From: Alkaliflexus imshenetskii DSM 15055
GTDB lineage: Bacteria > Bacteroidota > Bacteroidia > Bacteroidales > Marinilabiliaceae
Length of the DNA: 64,000 nt
Assembly (NCBI RefSeq): GCF_000517065.1
Contig: NZ_KI912105.1
Span: 3,435,725 to 3,499,724, forward strand
Direction of reading: 5' to 3'
Shown here: positions 41,008 through 52,195 of the stretch, in pieces
Numbering within the stretch: the stretch's first letter is position 1
Layout: each line of letters begins with the position of its first letter
The notes under the pieces: model-generated
What the model saw: only the letters and a program-made list of their open reading frames with translations
Told to the model about the DNA's origin: nothing
Databases searched by the model: none
Program-made: the position numbers and the translations under genes

Positions 41008-42549
41008 ATGGAGTATTTTTCTGACCAGATGGCCAATGCTCATATTCTAAATCAGTTTTGGCTGACGTTTTTGCTGGTGATTTCCATGGTGCTGGTGTCA
41101 CGTACCATTGTGGCCGGAACGCGCTATTCACCAATCTTGATTATTGTGGTTTTTGGATTGCTGATGGGATACGTTCTGGTGAGTACCGGAATGGGAACTC
41201 CCGGCCTGAGTGAGTTTCCTATTGTTGACTTTACCAGCAAGGTGACCATTACCGCATTAAGTGCCTCTTTCTTCGTTGGCGGACAGGAGATTCGCAAACT
41301 CATCTCCAAACAGAAGATTGACCTTACGGATATTGTTGAGCCATCAACCGACGAGATGTTTCTGGGTACTAAATTCACCCAGTTCATGTTTCTTATTCGT
41401 GCCTTTTTTATCCTTATCGGTATTGAGTCTATGAAGCGAGTAATTGTTGGATACAACAACAACGAGCCGCTTGATAGCTTTTACCCACTATTAGGATACC
41501 TTGGTTTGGTTGGTTCAATTATCTTGATTGATTATCGTGCAAAAATTACCAACAAACCGGTTTATATCCGGAAAGGTGTGATTGAAACGGCTCTTATTCT
41601 TGGCGTGCTGGTGCTCTCATGGCATGTGGCTAAATTGATTCGTCCGGTAATTGCATTACCCGAGATTTTCTTTGCCATGATATTGTCCGTGACTTTGGGT
41701 ATGATTTTCTCCAAATGGAAGTTTGGACCCACCATTCGTTCATTGCTCTTTGCCGGAATCCCGGTGGTGCTGGCAGCCAACTTTATGGTAGGCGGCTCGC
41801 GCATTGCCGAGGCTTTTTCGCTTACCGGAATGAATGCAGTGCTCTCTTTTGGCTTTTTTGGACAGCTCCTTTGGATGTTTGGAGGATTAACATTATTGAT
41901 ACTTCTCGGACGCGCAAATCACATGCGTAACCTGGCGCCAGGTATGGCCGGTTCATTGTCGCACTCAGGACTAACAGGTGCTTGTACGGCTGGTGACCTG
42001 GGTTATGAGGCGCAGGTGAGAGCACCAATTATGATTAACATCCCATTTGTAGGTCATATTTTTGTGTTTTCGATTCTGGCTGCAAGTGCATCAACCGGAA
42101 AGTTGCTGATTCCATACACCATTGCAATTATTGGGTTTGGACTTCTTTTCACCTTCCTTGCCTTGCGAACTTTGCGTACTGCCAATGGAACCGAAGAGAA
42201 GGAGATTCGCGGTTTGATGCTCTTCTCGCTGGGATGGCAGTTGGTAGCCGTGTTTGGCGGTCTCTTTATTCTCAATATTATTGGTGACATGAGCCTCGAC
42301 AATGCTGTGATGGCCAACTCTTCCGCAATTTCTCACTTTGGACTTTTTGCTGCCATTCAGGGTGGCATGTTTGGTGAGCAGGCGGCAGGACTAATCGCTT
42401 TTGTGTTTGCGATGCCATTCCTGGTGCACCCTCTGGTGTTTGGCATATTTGGTAAAACAGCCGAAAACAATGGTATAATGCCGCGTAATATTGTCTTCAT
42501 TCTTGCAGCAATTGGTCTTATGGGCGTTTTATATGCCATTTTCTTTTAG
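41008..42549 (+). CDS. Polytopic inner-membrane protein, probable transporter
   Basis: 513 residues with about 12-13 transmembrane helices. A soluble loop around residues 95-120 is charged (QEIRKLISKQKIDLTDIVEPSTDE). The segment NLAPGMAGSLSHSGLTGACTAGDLGYEAQVRAP (~310-342), rich in small and polar residues between helices, resembles the substrate-binding hairpins of ion-coupled carriers such as the glutamate:Na+ symporters, but overall I do not recognise a defined family. It has its own terminator, and neither neighbour gives a substrate hint. Confidence 0.65.
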   Translation: MEYFSDQMANAHILNQFWLTFLLVISMVLVSRTIVAGTRYSPILIIVVFGLLMGYVLVSTGMGTPGLSEFPIVDFTSKVTITALSASFFVGGQEIRKLISKQKIDLTDIVEPSTDEMFLGTKFTQFMFLIRAFFILIGIESMKRVIVGYNNNEPLDSFYPLLGYLGLVGSIILIDYRAKITNKPVYIRKGVIETALILGVLVLSWHVAKLIRPVIALPEIFFAMILSVTLGMIFSKWKFGPTIRSLLFAGIPVVLAANFMVGGSRIAEAFSLTGMNAVLSFGFFGQLLWMFGGLTLLILLGRANHMRNLAPGMAGSLSHSGLTGACTAGDLGYEAQVRAPIMINIPFVGHIFVFSILAASASTGKLLIPYTIAIIGFGLLFTFLALRTLRTANGTEEKEIRGLMLFSLGWQLVAVFGGLFILNIIGDMSLDNAVMANSSAISHFGLFAAIQGGMFGEQAAGLIAFVFAMPFLVHPLVFGIFGKTAENNGIMPRNIVFILAAIGLMGVLYAIFF

Positions 42550-42572
42550 TCGCAAGGTTTAATTTTTAACCG

Positions 42573-42608
42573 ACACCCCGGAAGATATACGCTTTCGGGG
42601 TGTTTTGT
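42573..42608 (+). terminator. Terminator after the polytopic membrane protein
   Basis: ACACCCCG and CGGGGTGT form an 8-bp GC-rich stem with T-rich tail (TTTG TTT). Confidence 0.8.
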
Positions 42609-42746
42609 TTCTACGGATATGAGAGTGTTTTTAAAAGATTTTCATTTGATAAATGGTTATCTTTGGGGAACTTTTCACTTTGTTAGCATTCTGCGGGTCG
42701 TTGAAATAGGGAAGTGGCAGACAAACAGAAATCAATTCACAAACAG

Positions 42747-43388
42747 ATGCATCGTTTAATCGTCAAACTGATTCTTATTTTCATGGCAGGGGTTATTTTC
42801 TCTTGTGGTTCGTCTAATTCGCATTTATCCTTAAAATCTGGCGACATTTTATTCACAGGGCCAGCACAATCAGAGGCAGGTAAATTGTCATCGGCTATTG
42901 ATGAGGTGACTCAAACGCATCAGAACACAAACTACACCCACATGGGTATTGTGGAGGTGGCAGAACAGGAGGTGTTTGTTATTCACGCCGACCCTAAAAA
43001 TCGTGTTTGTCGCCAACCTTTGAACCAGTTTCTGGTGAATCATCCTTTTGTAGATGTTTACCGGTTAAAGGGCACGTTTGAGCATCATATACCACAAGCC
43101 ATCGAAAAGGGTAACTTCCTTTTAGGCCTGCCTTACGACGAAGCATACATTATTGGTGGTAACAGGCATTACTGTTCCGGACTTATTTATACATTGTTTG
43201 ACAACGATTCCATATTTACTCTTGAGCCAATGACTTTTATTGATCCCTCAACCGGTGATTTTCACACCTTGTGGGTTGAGCATTACGATCGTTTAGGCAT
43301 TGAAATCCCCGAAGGACTGCCTGGTTGCAACCCAAATGGGATGGCTGTTTCTGATGCAATATACTTTCTCGGTTCTTTAAAACAGTAG
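42747..43388 (+). CDS. YiiX-type papain-like cysteine peptidase/amidase lipoprotein
   Basis: 213 residues from the ATG at 42747, which gives a compact lipoprotein leader (lipobox VIFSC, C20); a GTG frame starts 11 codons earlier. Motifs of the permuted NlpC/P60 (YiiX, DUF830) group: SGDILFTGPAQSE, NYTHMGIVEV with the His, and GGNRHYCSGLIYTLF with the catalytic Cys late in the sequence, as the permuted order requires. Members cleave peptide or lipid amides in the envelope. Alone between two terminators. Confidence 0.78.
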   Translation: MHRLIVKLILIFMAGVIFSCGSSNSHLSLKSGDILFTGPAQSEAGKLSSAIDEVTQTHQNTNYTHMGIVEVAEQEVFVIHADPKNRVCRQPLNQFLVNHPFVDVYRLKGTFEHHIPQAIEKGNFLLGLPYDEAYIIGGNRHYCSGLIYTLFDNDSIFTLEPMTFIDPSTGDFHTLWVEHYDRLGIEIPEGLPGCNPNGMAVSDAIYFLGSLKQ

Positions 43389-43483
43389 TAATTGAGGGTT
43401 TTGGTTTTGAGCAACTACTTTGATGTTGAGACGAAAAGCATCCGGTATAACCATTCACACAATTACTCATAGGGCTAAATGAA

Positions 43484-43522
43484 GAATAGGCCAGAGAGAA
43501 CTTTTATCCATCTGGCCTATTC
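43484..43522. terminator. Terminator between convergent YiiX and DUF1080 genes
   Basis: GAATAGGCCAGA and TCTGGCCTATTC form a perfect 12-bp stem with a 15-base loop. Confidence 0.75.
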
Positions 43523-43553
43523 AGGTATTATTGTGGGGATTTTTACCCGGTTG

Positions 43554-44330
43554 TTATTCCAGTACCTTTATTTTGATGTTTCGGAACCATACATCATCGC
43601 CATGATCCTGAAGACCGATATATCCCATGCGGTTTTCACCACCTGCATTGATAAACTCTTCCCATCCGGCAAATTTGCTGTTGGCAATCATCTCTTCCCA
43701 TGCTGGCGTCCACAAGTGGTATTCCAATACGTTTTGGTCATTCTGAAAATGAACCACAGTACCTTTGAAAACTATCACACTTCCGGTATTCCACTCACCA
43801 TAAGGGTTTGAATTTTGTGGCTTGGCCGGAATAAGGTCGTAGAGTGAAGCCGACATGCGGTTGCCATCTTTTCCCAAACGTGCGTCAAGATGGTTTACGT
43901 TGTCCAAAATCTGGTATTCAGGAGATGAGCGCCAGATAGGCAAATCTTCAATTTCCTGCGCCAGATAGAATACGCCGCTGTTACCGGCCCGTGAAACTTT
44001 CCAGTCAAACTTCAATTCAAAATTCTGGAACTGACGGTCGAAAATGATGTCTCCACCATCCATTGAACCGGCCTCTCCTGCGCCTGAACCACTTATTTTG
44101 ATGGCATCGTCATCAATGCTCCAGGCAGTTGGGATGTCAGTACGGCCATATCCGCGCCAGCCGTTAAATGTGGTGCCGTCGAACATCAGAATCCATCCAT
44201 CTTCTATCTCTTGTTGGGTAAGAGCATTAAGTTTTGGGGCTTCTTCAGCTGCTTTTTTTGAAGCACCTGAACCGCAGGAACTCATTACAAATGCGCCAGC
44301 TACTGCCAGCATGAAAACTACTTTCTTCAT
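43554..44330 (-). CDS. DUF1080 lipoprotein (3-keto-disaccharide hydrolase-like)
   Basis: 258 residues. Lipoprotein leader (lipobox VMSSC, C19). One DUF1080 domain (~40-258): LMFDGTTFNGWRGYG, FKFDWKVSRAGNSGVFYLA-type core, PEYQILDN, SLYDLIPA and the C-terminal GYIGLQDHGDDVWFRNIKIK, in which the conserved Gln-Asp-His are candidate catalytic residues. It follows a Gfo/Idh/MocA gene by 27 bp in the same operon. Together they parallel the pair at 3519-6356 and fit cleavage of oxidised (3-keto) glycosides in the envelope. Confidence 0.87.
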   Translation of the reverse strand: MKKVVFMLAVAGAFVMSSCGSGASKKAAEEAPKLNALTQQEIEDGWILMFDGTTFNGWRGYGRTDIPTAWSIDDDAIKISGSGAGEAGSMDGGDIIFDRQFQNFELKFDWKVSRAGNSGVFYLAQEIEDLPIWRSSPEYQILDNVNHLDARLGKDGNRMSASLYDLIPAKPQNSNPYGEWNTGSVIVFKGTVVHFQNDQNVLEYHLWTPAWEEMIANSKFAGWEEFINAGGENRMGYIGLQDHGDDVWFRNIKIKVLE

Positions 44331-44357
44331 AAAAATATCTGTTTTGGGGATTTAATA

Positions 44358-45839
44358 TTACTTAGGCATTTCCGGCAAGGTCCAGCCTTTTCTGTATTTG
44401 TGATTGATTAGTTCAGCTGCAAAATCCTTTGCTTTGACAGGCTCTGTCCAGGTTTTGGCAAAGGTGGGATGCCCATCTCTGATTTCAAAACCATCTTCGA
44501 TAACTGTGCGGATGGTTTCATCATCGCCGATGTTGGTAAAACGCATGTTTACGCCATCCCAATGAAGCTCCTTGTTAAGGGCTTGCAGGCGAACTGCCAA
44601 TACCCCCATCACCACCATTTCGTTGAACGGGCCGGCTTCGTTGAAGGCCGATGATGGCTGTACACGACTTTCTGGACTCTCCTTACAGGCTCTTACCCAA
44701 TCCATTTCATGACTGAGGGCTATGCGACGCTCTGTTTTAGGTGCATTGGGTACTCTGCCTGATAGCAACCATGGCTGACGACCGTAACAACCCACATGCA
44801 GAATATCTTTGGTGCCATAGAACAATACACCACCACCCTGAACGTTCATGTCTTTACCGGCAGGCCAGTTGGCTGGTTTCAATGGTTGCAGACCACCATC
44901 ATACCAATGAACTTCTACTTCGGGCATGCGCACTTTGCCTGCTCTTGGACGGGCAGGGAATACCATGCGAACTTTTTGTGCTACAGGGGCACTGTCGTTA
45001 AGCAGAAGGGTTGAACTTCCTTGTACTTTTGATGGATAGCCCAGATTGAGACCTTTAAATACCGGATGTAGAATGTGACAAGCCATGTCGCCCAATGCGC
45101 CAGTGCCATAATCCCACCATCCACGGAAATTCCAGGGTGTATAAATTTCATTGTAGGGACGCATTTTGGCTGGTCCAACGAACAGATCCCAATTCAGATA
45201 ATCAGGAACCCACTGTCCTTGTTTTGGAGTATTAAGCCCCTGTGGCCAGATGGGACGATCAGTAAAGGCTTCAACTCGTGTTACTTCGCCTATTTCGCCA
45301 TTCTGAATCCACTCTTTTACCAGTGATACGCCTTCCTCAGATGCGCCCTGGTTGCCCATTTGGGTCGCTACTTTGTATTTTTCAGCGAGTTTGGTAAGAA
45401 GTCTTGATTCGTAAACTGTATGTGTCAGTGGTTTCTCAACATACACGTGTTTACCCATTGTAATAGCAGTAGCTGCAATAATTGCATGCGTATGGTCGGC
45501 AGTGGCTACCATCACGGCATCAATCTGGTCGCCCATCTCTTCCAGCATCTTACGCCAGTCCCAATACTTTTTTGCTTTGGGGAAATAATCGAAGCAGTTT
45601 TTAGCATATCTCCAATCCACATCGCAAAGCGCCACAATCTCTTCGCTTTCCAAGTTTTTTAGAACGGCGAAACCGCGTCCGCCTACGCCAACTCCGGCAA
45701 TTCTCAGTTTGTCTCCGGGGGCTCTTTTGGCCGGACGTGCCGGCTGGGTTGCCATGGCTACATTAGGCAGAATGCTTAGTCCTACTGCTGCAGCTCCACT
45801 CTTTTGAAGGAAGTCCCTTCTTCCGATTTTTGAACTCAT
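44358..45839 (-). CDS. Tat-exported Gfo/Idh/MocA family oxidoreductase
   Basis: 493 residues. Tat leader with RRDFLQKSGAAAVGLSILP (7-25). Rossmann motif RIAGVGVGGRGFAVL (~46-60), VEKPLTHT with the conserved Lys (~133-140), and GTGALGDMACHI in the C-terminal domain. Bound NAD(P) explains Tat export. Transcribed first, 27 bp before the DUF1080 gene. Its similarity in layout to the enzyme at 4938 (leader, EKPL, GD-A-H motif) indicates paralogues with different substrates. Confidence 0.88.
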   Translation of the reverse strand: MSSKIGRRDFLQKSGAAAVGLSILPNVAMATQPARPAKRAPGDKLRIAGVGVGGRGFAVLKNLESEEIVALCDVDWRYAKNCFDYFPKAKKYWDWRKMLEEMGDQIDAVMVATADHTHAIIAATAITMGKHVYVEKPLTHTVYESRLLTKLAEKYKVATQMGNQGASEEGVSLVKEWIQNGEIGEVTRVEAFTDRPIWPQGLNTPKQGQWVPDYLNWDLFVGPAKMRPYNEIYTPWNFRGWWDYGTGALGDMACHILHPVFKGLNLGYPSKVQGSSTLLLNDSAPVAQKVRMVFPARPRAGKVRMPEVEVHWYDGGLQPLKPANWPAGKDMNVQGGGVLFYGTKDILHVGCYGRQPWLLSGRVPNAPKTERRIALSHEMDWVRACKESPESRVQPSSAFNEAGPFNEMVVMGVLAVRLQALNKELHWDGVNMRFTNIGDDETIRTVIEDGFEIRDGHPTFAKTWTEPVKAKDFAAELINHKYRKGWTLPEMPK

Positions 45840-45900
45840 AGGTGTAATAAATATTAGATTGAACTTGTGTGAACTCGTTGCAATTAATTACACGCTCAGA

Positions 45901-45932
45901 CACTCAATCTGTTCCGGAAAGACGATTGAGTG
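45901..45932. promoter_or_regulatory. Perfect 9-bp inverted repeat upstream of the oxidoreductase operon
   Basis: CACTCAATC and GATTGAGTG with 14 bases between, 62-93 bases before the start codon. A second candidate, AAACGTTT at 46058-46065, has the central CG of LacI-family operators. No gene otherwise in 45840-46148. Confidence 0.35.
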
Positions 45933-46148
45933 GATCGATATGATTCAAGATGAGATTTTCAGACCAAACGCTAAATTAATATAATTTTTCATTTTGTGCA
46001 CCTTTTTGTTTGTTTGTTTTTAACGGAGTATGACGATACAACGCAATGAGGTTCTCTAAACGTTTCTGGACGAGTACCATTCAGTTCACTTAATTAGCAC
46101 CGTTATAGTTGATAAAAGTTTATGTTCGAAAATAAGAAGCACAAAAAA

Positions 46149-46172
46149 AGCTGCCCCGTTTCCGAAGCAGCT
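46149..46172 (-). terminator. Terminator after yidC
   Basis: AGCTGC and GCAGCT pair around a 12-base loop with inner complementarity; on the minus strand a run of seven T's follows. Confidence 0.75.
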
Positions 46173-46196
46173 CTATAATTGATTTTCTGTGAATGG

Positions 46197-48056
46197 TTAT
46201 TTTTTCCTTCCTTTCAATTGATGTTGCTGTTTGGACATACTTTCCAAACGCTGTGCAAACTTAGATTTTTTTACAGGTTTCTTTTGGTGAGCCTGTATTT
46301 TCTTGAGTAGCAGTTTCTCATCCACAAACTGACGAATCAGTACGGTTTGACCTATTGTGATCAGGGTAGAGATGAAATAGTAGTAACTCAATCCTGATGA
46401 GTAGCTGTTGAAGAAGAACAGGAACATCACAGGCATCATATACATCATCCCTTTCATACCTGGCATCTGGTTGGTCGATTGTGTCAGTTCGGTGTTCATT
46501 TTGGTGTACACAATGTTTGTAGCAGCCATCAATAAAGTGAAAAGACTCACGTGCGCGCCATAAAATGGAATGTTGAAGGGCAGATCCAATATGGAATCGT
46601 AGGTTGATAAGTCGGTGGCCCAAAGGAATGCTTCCTGACGCAGTTCAATTGACGTAGGAAAAAACCGGAACATGGCAATCAGAATGGGCATTTGCAGTAA
46701 CATAGGCAAACAACCTCCCATGGGATTTACTCCTGCCTTGCGATATAGAGCCATCACTGCTTGCTGACGCTCCAGTGCTTTATCTTTTGGTATCCGCTCG
46801 TTTATTTCATCTATCTGTGGCTTCAATACCTTCATTTTGGCCGATGAAATATAAGATTTATATGTGAGCGGGAACAATACTATCTTGATGAGTATGGTAA
46901 GCAGAAGGATGATGATTCCATAATTGGTGATGTAGCGCTCCAAAAAGTTGAACACCGGAATTACGGCAAATTTGTTTATCCATCCTAAAATACCCCAGCC
47001 TAATCTAATCAATCCATTAAGTTCAAGCTCTTTCCCATATTTATTTAGGGTATAGAAGTGGTTTGGACCAAAGTAGAAGCGGAAATCAATCTGCTGGTTG
47101 GTGGTAAAGTCAACAGGAACAACGGCTTCAGTCTTATTGTATTTCAAATAAGGGCTCTCTTCGTTTTCTTCTATTTGGGTGGATACTTGTGCACTGGCAA
47201 AGGCTTCATCAGCAATAAATACAGATGAAAAAAACTGACTTTTAAAAGCAACCCAGTGAAGCTTTGTGCGCAAATCTTTTTCGTCGTTACGTCTTGGCTT
47301 TAACCAATCAACTTCATCCTGGAAAAATTTGAAGTAGAGACCTGAATGCTCTTGTTCAAATGAACGCCCTTTTTCAAAAGCGGGCATCTTCATTTCCCAA
47401 TTGAAATCAATAGATCCTCTGGGCGTGGCCATGAGGTTTGTTAGGTTTTCAGTTTTTACACTGAAATTGGTCATGTATTCCCCCTCGGGCAGAGTGTATA
47501 TAAAGGAGAGTTTTTCGCCGTGCTCAGTGCCGAGCGTAAAAACAACTCCGTTCGCAGTTTTTTGTGTAAGGTCGAAGTATAGATTGTTGGTGTTGAAAAC
47601 CCTGGTGTTGTGTGTAAATGAAAAACCGAACTTATTGTCATCACCATCAAATAGTATGAGGGGTTTTCCGTCGTGGGTTTTGTAGTGCTTAAGTTCTACT
47701 GAGTATATGCGTGCACCTTTGTTGGTAAAGGTGATTGCGATATTCTCATTTTCGATGGTATGAAATGATTGTTCGCCCGAAACAAATGGTGCTATTTGTC
47801 CATACATCTGACGCATACGGTTCTCCACGAGGGTGTCCGGCGCTTCGTCATGTTGAAGAACAATGCTTGTTTTTTCTGCTTCGTTGCGGATTTCGGCTGT
47901 AAGCCTTTCCTGCTCTCTCAGCATCTCCACGCGCTGGAGTGAATCCCGCTGTTGACGAATGGCTTCAACTTGCTCTTGTGATGGTTTGTTGATAAACCAG
48001 AATCCAACCAGGATTAACATTATCAGGACAAGTCCCGTTATCGAATTTCTATCCAT
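46197..48056 (-). CDS. yidC: Membrane protein insertase YidC
   Basis: 619 residues, the usual Bacteroidota length. TM1 at residues ~7-24 (TGLVLIMLILVGFWFINKPS), a large periplasmic beta-sandwich domain (~80-345), then the conserved five-helix insertase core (~365-570), with YKSYISSAKMKVLKPQIDEINERIPKD and KAGVNPMGGCLPMLLQMPILIAMF. The C-terminus is basic (KKPVKKSKFAQRLESMSKQQHQLKGRKK), suiting ribosome contact. It inserts proteins into the inner membrane alone or with Sec. It lies 38 bp after pyrG on the same strand, so the two are probably cotranscribed. Confidence 0.95.
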   Translation of the reverse strand: MDRNSITGLVLIMLILVGFWFINKPSQEQVEAIRQQRDSLQRVEMLREQERLTAEIRNEAEKTSIVLQHDEAPDTLVENRMRQMYGQIAPFVSGEQSFHTIENENIAITFTNKGARIYSVELKHYKTHDGKPLILFDGDDNKFGFSFTHNTRVFNTNNLYFDLTQKTANGVVFTLGTEHGEKLSFIYTLPEGEYMTNFSVKTENLTNLMATPRGSIDFNWEMKMPAFEKGRSFEQEHSGLYFKFFQDEVDWLKPRRNDEKDLRTKLHWVAFKSQFFSSVFIADEAFASAQVSTQIEENEESPYLKYNKTEAVVPVDFTTNQQIDFRFYFGPNHFYTLNKYGKELELNGLIRLGWGILGWINKFAVIPVFNFLERYITNYGIIILLLTILIKIVLFPLTYKSYISSAKMKVLKPQIDEINERIPKDKALERQQAVMALYRKAGVNPMGGCLPMLLQMPILIAMFRFFPTSIELRQEAFLWATDLSTYDSILDLPFNIPFYGAHVSLFTLLMAATNIVYTKMNTELTQSTNQMPGMKGMMYMMPVMFLFFFNSYSSGLSYYYFISTLITIGQTVLIRQFVDEKLLLKKIQAHQKKPVKKSKFAQRLESMSKQQHQLKGRKK

Positions 48057-48094
48057 TTTATCTTGTTACTTATACTTTGTTTTGTTGTTCGATA

Positions 48095-49726
<1,632 letters not shown>

Positions 49727-49828
49727 TTAAAATTTTACATGACAATGCACGGGGCATGTTCTGTTAGTTCGGTCTGGATAACAGATTGTTAGAGTGTTTT
49801 TACCCCTGATGCAAAAAAAATTAAGTGA

Positions 49829-49836
49829 CAAAGGTA
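49829..49836 (-). promoter_or_regulatory. -7 element of the pyrG-yidC promoter
   Basis: TACCTTTG on the minus strand; a TTG lies about 23 bases further upstream, slightly longer than the ideal spacing. The leader of roughly 105 bases could allow nucleotide-dependent control, but I see no attenuator. This and the DUF349 terminator account for the gap 49715-50060. Confidence 0.45.
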
Positions 49837-49996
49837 ACAAAATCATTTCTAAAATTTTTCAACCACTGCCAGATGTTTCAAAACATCATATCTATTAGGT
49901 TGCATGATAAACCGTTTGATTTTTTGTCATAGTTTAAAAAAATGCCCGCTACTCAATCAATACGCTTTGCAACTTTACCACCCTGAGAGGTTATAT

Positions 49997-50027
49997 AAAA
50001 GGGTTGCAGTTTGTCTCTCTGCAACCC
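49997..50027 (-). terminator. Terminator after the DUF349 gene
   Basis: GGGTTGCAG and CTGCAACCC form a perfect 9-bp stem; the minus-strand product ends in TTTT. Confidence 0.8.
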
Positions 50028-50060
50028 TTGGCTTTCTTTTTTTTAATGGTTCGTGATGAT

Positions 50061-51959
50061 TTATAGCATCTCGTCAATCAAATCAAGTTTTTTGTTGAGC
50101 AACTTAATGTTTCGTTTTCCGTTTTCAATTTTGTGTTTGAAGTCACGTACCAGAGCATCAGAGTTTTTTGATTTGGCGAAGAATCCAATGTTGTTCTCCC
50201 ACAATACAATGTCATTCTCTAGTTGCTTGAGTTTGGTCATTATTTTGTTGCGTTCCTGTCCAATTTTCTCGTTAAACTGGCTGGTTGCTTTCCAGTTTTC
50301 CAGCTTGTTTCTGAATTTTTGCAGGTTTTTATTTACTTCATCCAGATTCAGATGGTCAAATTTTTGATTGATGATGTTTCTGAACTCTTGGTTTATACGC
50401 TCTTTGTCCTGAATGGGCACAAAACCAATTTCCGACCAGCGGCGTTGAAACTCCTGTAGGGTAGAGAAGCATTTTTCGCTGTCCTCTTCCATGTTAAGCT
50501 GTTTCAGCTCTTCAATTATCTCTTCTTTCAGTTTCAGATTGCTGGCTTGCTCTTCATCTATGTAGCTGAAAAACTGCGATTTTCTATCGAAGAAGTAGTC
50601 ACAGGCCTCTCTGAAACGTTTCCAGATGGCATCCGATTGCTTGCGTGGTACCGGTCCAATCTCTTTCCATTTTTTCTGGATGCGAATAAATTCGTCGGTG
50701 GTTTTTTTCCAGTCGTGACTCTCTTTCATCGCCTCTGCCTGAATGCAGAGTTCTGTCTTTAGTTGAAAGTTGTTTTGCTGATCTTCTTTGTATGATTTAA
50801 AGTAATCCCTTTTTTTGTTGAAGAACTCATCACATGCTTTGCGAAAACGATCATAAACCTGATTGTTCTCTTTCTTTGGGGCAAAACCTATTGTTTTCCA
50901 TATTTGCTGTAGGTCAATTAGTTGCTTGCTTTTGTCTTCCCAATCGCGTGGCGAAACAATGTCATCTTTAATGAGCGCTTCAGCCTTTTCACAAAGTTCT
51001 GTTTTAGCCTCAAGATTTTTCTTAAGTTGGTTCTTTAAGGATTCAAAGTGTTCTTGTTGTTTCTGATTGATTTTGGCTGTAGCAGCTTTAAAACGTTCCC
51101 ACAGCTCTTCCTTCTTTTCGCGCAGAACGGGGCCTATTTCGCGCCATTGGTCATGATATTTCTGGAGTGTTTTAAACGCTTTTACCGGAGATGTTTCCAA
51201 AAGCAGTTCTTCGGCTTTTTCGCAAAGAGCCAATTTTGCTTCGCAGTTTTTCTTTAAATCAAGATCCCGAAGTTCATTGTTTATCTTTATGTAATTATAG
51301 AAGTTTTCTACGTGCAGGTGAAATGTCTCCCAAAGGTCGTGAAGTTTGCTTTGTGGCACAGGTCCAATTTCGCGCCATTTTTGTTGCAGCGTTCTGAATT
51401 CATGAAAAGTGTCATTAAGAGATTCCTGACGGTTCACCAGGTCTTTAATGGCTTCAATCACCTCATATTTGGCCTGCAGATTTTTCTCTTTCTCGTGTTC
51501 TTGCGTTACCCGCTCTTCATCTCGCTTGGTTCTGTATTCGTAAAGCAGTGCTGAGAACTCCTTTTGTGTCATATCGGGTTGGGGCGAAAAATTCTCTTCG
51601 GCCTCTCCCGATTCCAGAAACTTTCTTCGCTGTTCATCCTCAATCTCTTTGGAGGCCTCATCAAAAACTTCGCGAATGACATCTACATGCTCTTTTATTT
51701 CAGAGATGGGATGATTGCGTAACAGTTTTTTAAAGGCATCGGTAAGTTGCTCCCTCGAGAATGATGCGTAATCGGTATCTTCAACAGGAGCGACTTCTTC
51801 CTGATGCTTTTCATGCGTATGCTCAGTGGATTCTGATGCGTGAATGTTATCGCCCTGCATTTCTGCATTATCAGAGGGTGCAGGGGTATCGCCGGAAGAG
51901 TGTTCCGTGTTCAAATTCAACCCGTCCAGGGAGGATTTGTTTAGTTCATTAGCTTCCAT
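50061..51959 (-). CDS. DUF349-repeat coiled-coil protein
   Basis: 632 residues from the ATG at 51957-51959 (a GTG two codons earlier is also open). An acidic, low-complexity N-terminus (~1-60) is followed by at least five DUF349 repeats with the recurring core W-x-E-I-G-x-V-P/L (QQKWREIGPVPQSK, HDQWREIGPVLREK, WKTIGFAPKKE, QKKWKEIGPVPRKQ, QRRWSEIGFVPIQD). The C-terminus is a coiled coil. DUF349 proteins are cytoplasmic and of unsettled function. No signal peptide, monocistronic. Confidence 0.88.
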   Translation of the reverse strand: MEANELNKSSLDGLNLNTEHSSGDTPAPSDNAEMQGDNIHASESTEHTHEKHQEEVAPVEDTDYASFSREQLTDAFKKLLRNHPISEIKEHVDVIREVFDEASKEIEDEQRRKFLESGEAEENFSPQPDMTQKEFSALLYEYRTKRDEERVTQEHEKEKNLQAKYEVIEAIKDLVNRQESLNDTFHEFRTLQQKWREIGPVPQSKLHDLWETFHLHVENFYNYIKINNELRDLDLKKNCEAKLALCEKAEELLLETSPVKAFKTLQKYHDQWREIGPVLREKKEELWERFKAATAKINQKQQEHFESLKNQLKKNLEAKTELCEKAEALIKDDIVSPRDWEDKSKQLIDLQQIWKTIGFAPKKENNQVYDRFRKACDEFFNKKRDYFKSYKEDQQNNFQLKTELCIQAEAMKESHDWKKTTDEFIRIQKKWKEIGPVPRKQSDAIWKRFREACDYFFDRKSQFFSYIDEEQASNLKLKEEIIEELKQLNMEEDSEKCFSTLQEFQRRWSEIGFVPIQDKERINQEFRNIINQKFDHLNLDEVNKNLQKFRNKLENWKATSQFNEKIGQERNKIMTKLKQLENDIVLWENNIGFFAKSKNSDALVRDFKHKIENGKRNIKLLNKKLDLIDEML

Positions 51960-52172
51960 CACCACAGGTGTTTGGGGGGTGCAACATTTTCTGTTTTGTT
52001 AAAAAATCCAATTTAAACCAACACTCGGCTTTTCCCGGCATAAATAGTTCGGGGGGATTTTTTAATTTATTCTCCTGTTATTGAGAAAATAATCTACGAA
52101 TATATCACATTGCCGCCAATGGTCAAAGTTTTTTAAAAAAAACCTTTAGACTAACGGTCTCGGTCTCTTTAC

Positions 52173-52180
52173 TATCTTTG
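52173..52180 (+). promoter_or_regulatory. -7 element of the trmD promoter
   Basis: TATCTTTG, 16-23 bases before the start codon, implying a very short leader. The -33 region has no clear TTG. Confidence 0.5.
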
Positions 52181-52195
52181 TAACAAATTTGAATA

